DNA from: Bacteroidota bacterium
GTDB lineage: Bacteria; Bacteroidota; Bacteroidia; NS11-12g; UBA955
Assembly (NCBI GenBank): GCA_025354385.1
Contig: JANXMZ010000075.1
Location: 1 to 40,062, forward strand
Direction: 5' to 3'
DNA: 40,062 nt
The position numbers were made by a program, and so were the translations under genes. The notes under the pieces were generated by a model, which searched no databases, was not told the DNA's origin, and saw only the letters and a program-made list of their open reading frames with translations. Positions 37,338 to 40,062 of this stretch are shown here, piece after piece (within the stretch, counting starts at the first letter, position 1; the number at the start of each line of letters is the position of its first letter).

Positions 37338-38906
37338 ATGAAAAATTACTTTTTTGTATTTTTATATATAGTATTTCAACCTTTGTTTTCTCAGAACTCT
37401 ATTTTTGATAAGACCTTTGGACTTAATGGTTATGCTTCAACCACAAGATTAAAGAATAGAAATTTCAAAAAAATAGTGCAATCTGTGGATAGTAGTTATT
37501 TTATGGTTGGAGAAATACAGTCTTCTGGCCCTAAAATGTTAACTGTTGCCAAATTTAGAAAGGATGGACAACTGGATTTGAAATTTGGAAGTTTGGGAGT
37601 GTATAATTATTTATTTTCACAAAATGTTAATGTAACAGTTTATGATGCTTGTTCTACTTACGGCAATAGTATATTAGTTTCTGGAATTACTTCCTCTTAT
37701 AACATAACAAATGTTATTCTAATCAAAATAAAACAAGAGGGAATTTTAGATTCTTCATTTGGTTCAAATGGAATGGCAATAATGCCATATAACTATACTA
37801 ATTCACTAAGCTTTTTAAAAATAGATAAACATCAGAAAATTTTATTAGGATGTGTAAGAAATACAAATTCAGGCAATGATGATCATTTGATTGTAAAATT
37901 CAATTCTAACGGTAAGATTGATTCAAGTTTTCAAAAACAAGGAGAGTTAAAACTAGTAAGTAATCAATCGGTCAAAATAAAGAATGTTGAAGTTACAAAT
38001 GACAATCACTATTTAATCTGCTATTTTCTTTACAAGTCTTCAAATCCAATTTTCACAAAGTTCGATTCTACAGGTCGACTCGACGTTAGTTTTGGATCTA
38101 GGGGGAAAATGTACATTGATGTTTCTCCCAATAATGCTTGTTCTAATGGCGGTATTATTTTAACAAAAAATAATGGATTTTATTTATTTGCAGAAATTGC
38201 TAACTGGGTAAGTCTATCAAGTATTATTTTGATATATAGGTACAATGAATATGGTGTTTTAGATTCGAGTTTTGGGCACAATGGGGTTGTTTCAAATTAT
38301 TTAAATTCAAATATTAATTTTGGGATAGATTATTTTAAAAATGATAATAACTTCAAGATAGTTGTGGGAATAAGAATATTTGATAGTTGTTATTCATTTG
38401 ATTCATTTAGCAATTACGGTTATTGTGACTACAACAGTGTTATATTCAGATTTAAGGAAAATGGGTATCCAGATAGTTCATTTAATTACAATGGAAGATT
38501 TATGGATTTTAAAGATCGTGAATTTGATGATGAAGTCAGTGATATATTTATTCAAAATGACAATAAAATTGTTGTGGTAGGTAAAGTTATTGAAAAGGGA
38601 ACTACCCTAAGAAGTTTTGTCTGCAGACTTAAGGAGGCTTATCCTAATTATGAATTAAGTTCTAAAGTTTTAGAAGATGAGAATCCAAGATTTTACCCCA
38701 ATCCATTTACCAATCAGATATATATCGATGGAATAAAAAATATCACTTCATTTAAACTTACCGATTTGACCGGAAAATTCATTTTGGAAGGTAATATCGC
38801 TCAACCATGCATTTCTAATCTCGACTTTTTATCCAATGGTTCCTATCTTTTAGAAATTATATTGCAAAATCAAAGATCATATTTTTTCAAGGTATTAAAA
38901 AACTAA
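37338..38906 (+). CDS. T9SS type A cargo protein with delta-60 repeats
   Basis: Signal peptide to about residue 18 (FQPLFSQN). Delta-60 repeats (LDxSFGxxG type) recur: FDKTFGLNGYA, LDLKFGSLGVY, LDSSFGSNGMA, LDVSFGSRGKM, LDSSFGHNGVV and weaker PDSSFNYNG, which together would make a beta propeller. The last 80 residues (FYPNPFTNQIYIDG, FKLTDLTGKFI, SNGSYLLEI) form a type A sorting domain, so the protein is exported by the type IX system and probably anchored or released at the surface. Single gene. Confidence 0.9.
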   Translation: MKNYFFVFLYIVFQPLFSQNSIFDKTFGLNGYASTTRLKNRNFKKIVQSVDSSYFMVGEIQSSGPKMLTVAKFRKDGQLDLKFGSLGVYNYLFSQNVNVTVYDACSTYGNSILVSGITSSYNITNVILIKIKQEGILDSSFGSNGMAIMPYNYTNSLSFLKIDKHQKILLGCVRNTNSGNDDHLIVKFNSNGKIDSSFQKQGELKLVSNQSVKIKNVEVTNDNHYLICYFLYKSSNPIFTKFDSTGRLDVSFGSRGKMYIDVSPNNACSNGGIILTKNNGFYLFAEIANWVSLSSIILIYRYNEYGVLDSSFGHNGVVSNYLNSNINFGIDYFKNDNNFKIVVGIRIFDSCYSFDSFSNYGYCDYNSVIFRFKENGYPDSSFNYNGRFMDFKDREFDDEVSDIFIQNDNKIVVVGKVIEKGTTLRSFVCRLKEAYPNYELSSKVLEDENPRFYPNPFTNQIYIDGIKNITSFKLTDLTGKFILEGNIAQPCISNLDFLSNGSYLLEIILQNQRSYFFKVLKN

Positions 38907-38935
38907 AAATAACCAAACCCTTAAGAATATAATTC

Positions 38936-38964
38936 TTGAAACTACCATTATTTTTCTAATTTTG
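38936..38964 (+). promoter_or_regulatory. promoter of the alpha/beta hydrolase gene
   Basis: TTG at 38936-38938, 18-nt spacer, TAATTTTG at 38957-38964 (exact). The box ends 5 nt before the GTG start. An imperfect hairpin at 38921-38938 (TTAAGAAT/ATTCTTGA) may end the preceding gene. Confidence 0.75.
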
Positions 38965-38969
38965 CCGAA

Positions 38970-39815
38970 GTGAAAATTAACGAACAAGAGCAGCTATCTA
39001 TTGCAGGAAGTAATAATAAAAGAATCACTTTGGATGTAACAACTCCGGTGAGCAAATTAAAAACACCAGTGGTTATTTTCTGCCACGGTTTTAAAGGATT
39101 TAAAGATTGGGGTTATTTTAATTGGGTGGCCAAACAATTTGCCGAACAAGGTTTGGCATTTTTAAAATTTAATTTTTCGCACAATGGCATAGTGGAAAAT
39201 AATTTGAGCGATTTAAGTGATTTAGAAGCATTTGCTCAAAATAATTATTCTTATGAATTAGCCGATTTAGGTTTGGTAATAGACTTTGTTGAACAAAAGG
39301 CAGATGTTTACAATTTTGATCAAAATGAAATTTACCTTATAGGCCATAGCAGAGGTGGTGGTATTGCCTTGCTGAAAGCGAGTGATGATCGAAGGATTAA
39401 GCGATTAACTTTATGGGCGAGTTTATCTGAATTTGAAAGTTTTTTTCGCCCTGAAACGATTGCACAATGGGAAAAGGATGGTGTTGTATATGCTGTAAAT
39501 AAACGCACTGGGCAAAACTTGCCATTGAATAAACAATTTTATACTGATTACCTAGCCAATAAAGAAAAATTAGACATTCGCAAAGCTGCTAAGCTCTTGG
39601 GGACCCCTTTGTTAATTATACATGGCGATATGGATGAATCTGTCAACATCAGTCATGCAGAAGACTTATATGAAATTGTTCAACACTCTATTTTAATTAA
39701 AGTTGAAGGTGGCGATCATACTTTTGGAGCTAGGCATCCTTTTGATGAAGCGGCTGATGTAACAGAAATGTTGAATGAATTAATAGAAAATACTGTGGAG
39801 TTTTTTATTGATTAA
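38970..39815 (+). CDS. alpha/beta hydrolase
   Basis: Cytoplasmic serine hydrolase (no signal peptide). The oxyanion region is VVIFCHGFKGFKDWG; the nucleophile elbow GHSRGG has Ser127; the acid is probably the Asp in IIHGDMDES and the His lies in EGGDHTFGARHPF. Related proteins are annotated as dienelactone hydrolase/prolyl oligopeptidase-like; the substrate is unknown. GTG start is supported because the family begins near this point and the promoter ends 5 nt before it, so no leader with an RBS fits. Confidence 0.88.
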   Translation: MKINEQEQLSIAGSNNKRITLDVTTPVSKLKTPVVIFCHGFKGFKDWGYFNWVAKQFAEQGLAFLKFNFSHNGIVENNLSDLSDLEAFAQNNYSYELADLGLVIDFVEQKADVYNFDQNEIYLIGHSRGGGIALLKASDDRRIKRLTLWASLSEFESFFRPETIAQWEKDGVVYAVNKRTGQNLPLNKQFYTDYLANKEKLDIRKAAKLLGTPLLIIHGDMDESVNISHAEDLYEIVQHSILIKVEGGDHTFGARHPFDEAADVTEMLNELIENTVEFFID

Positions 39816-39865
39816 TTCCAATAGATTCTTATTAAAAAATGTAATCTTGTAATTTTAAATGGTTA

Positions 39866-39917
39866 GTTATTCGCCTATCGGCGAATGAGCCGCGAAGGGT
39901 GGGCCTTTCAAAGAAAA
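39866..39917 (+). repeat. 52-bp direct repeat, copy 1, with hairpin
   Basis: Identical to 40011-40062. It begins with a perfect hairpin TTCGCC-TATC-GGCGAA. From ATG 39885 a tiny frame runs MSREGWAFQRK and stops at 39920, one codon past the repeat; whether it is translated is unknown. Confidence 0.9.
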
Positions 39918-39924
39918 TAAAATG

Positions 39925-39948
39925 TGATTGCAGAGCAATCATTTTTAT
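39925..39948 (+). terminator. intrinsic terminator-like hairpin inside the repeat unit
   Basis: TGATTGC-AGA-GCAATCA is followed by TTTTTATT. It could end a short RNA starting before the first hairpin, or the hydrolase transcript. Confidence 0.55.
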
Positions 39949-40010
39949 TGTATTCCACCGCATCATCAAGCAAGCTTGAGATTTATCATTAATGGTTAAC
40001 TTATGAAAGT

Positions 40011-40062
40011 GTTATTCGCCTATCGGCGAATGAGCCGCGAAGGGTGGGCCTTTCAAAGAAAA
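40011..40062 (+). repeat. 52-bp direct repeat, copy 2, cut by window end
   Basis: Identical to copy 1 up to the last base of the window, 145 bp downstream of it. The full unit could be longer and the array could continue beyond the edge. Confidence 0.9.

Overview
The window is about 40 kb of AT-rich DNA from a member of the phylum Bacteroidota. Four things point there. The vegetative promoters follow the Bacteroidota pattern, a TTG/TTTG element about 19 nt upstream of TAnnTTTG. Two large secreted proteins end in type IX secretion (T9SS) sorting domains, one type A and one type B. Many short lipoproteins and outer-membrane barrels are present. TTG is used often as a start codon. The exact genus cannot be read from the sequence.

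Layout. The left edge (1-75) holds the first 25 codons of an IS1595-type transposase. From 154 to 9556 lie a lipoprotein, fumarase (minus), a cupin/JmjC-like protein with a probable start-proximal frameshift, a second related lipoprotein, an M61 peptidase, and an apparent run of outer-membrane barrel, helix-hairpin-helix/barrel protein and pdxJ. A tight minus-strand operon (11673 to 9553) carries a Dpp/Opp-type permease, a VF530-family protein and a secreted protein. A surface-polysaccharide block (16060 to 12056, minus) has a flippase, a Wzz-like chain-length regulator and an O-antigen ligase/polymerase. Kynurenine 3-monooxygenase plus a small lipoprotein, an LpxR-like lipid A deacylase, a lipoprotein and a barrel protein follow, all on the minus strand.

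From about 20.4 to 29.6 kb the region looks accessory. It has a truncated IS4/DUF4372 transposase, a 1.3-kilo-residue SprB-like T9SS type B protein between two diverged 77-bp direct repeats, a convergent pair of paralogous XRE regulators with dyads upstream of each, two paralogous secreted seven-cysteine proteins, a thioredoxin-fold protein overlapping the second of them, and a barrel-like protein. The most likely undescribed unit is the seven-cysteine pair with its thioredoxin-like partner and the neighbouring regulators.

From 29.6 kb on the content is housekeeping again: TrmN6-like tRNA methyltransferase, a YbiT-type ABC-F protein with a degenerate second P-loop, an operon of glutaryl-CoA dehydrogenase, an unknown protein, phosphohexomutase and a DUF2279 lipoprotein, then FolB, a delta-60-repeat T9SS type A protein and an alpha/beta hydrolase. 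The right edge holds a 52-bp direct repeat (145-bp period) with strong hairpins, cut off by the window end.

No rRNA, tRNA or CRISPR array was seen. At three plus-strand genes the -7 box ends exactly 5 nt before the start codon, which suggests leaderless mRNAs.
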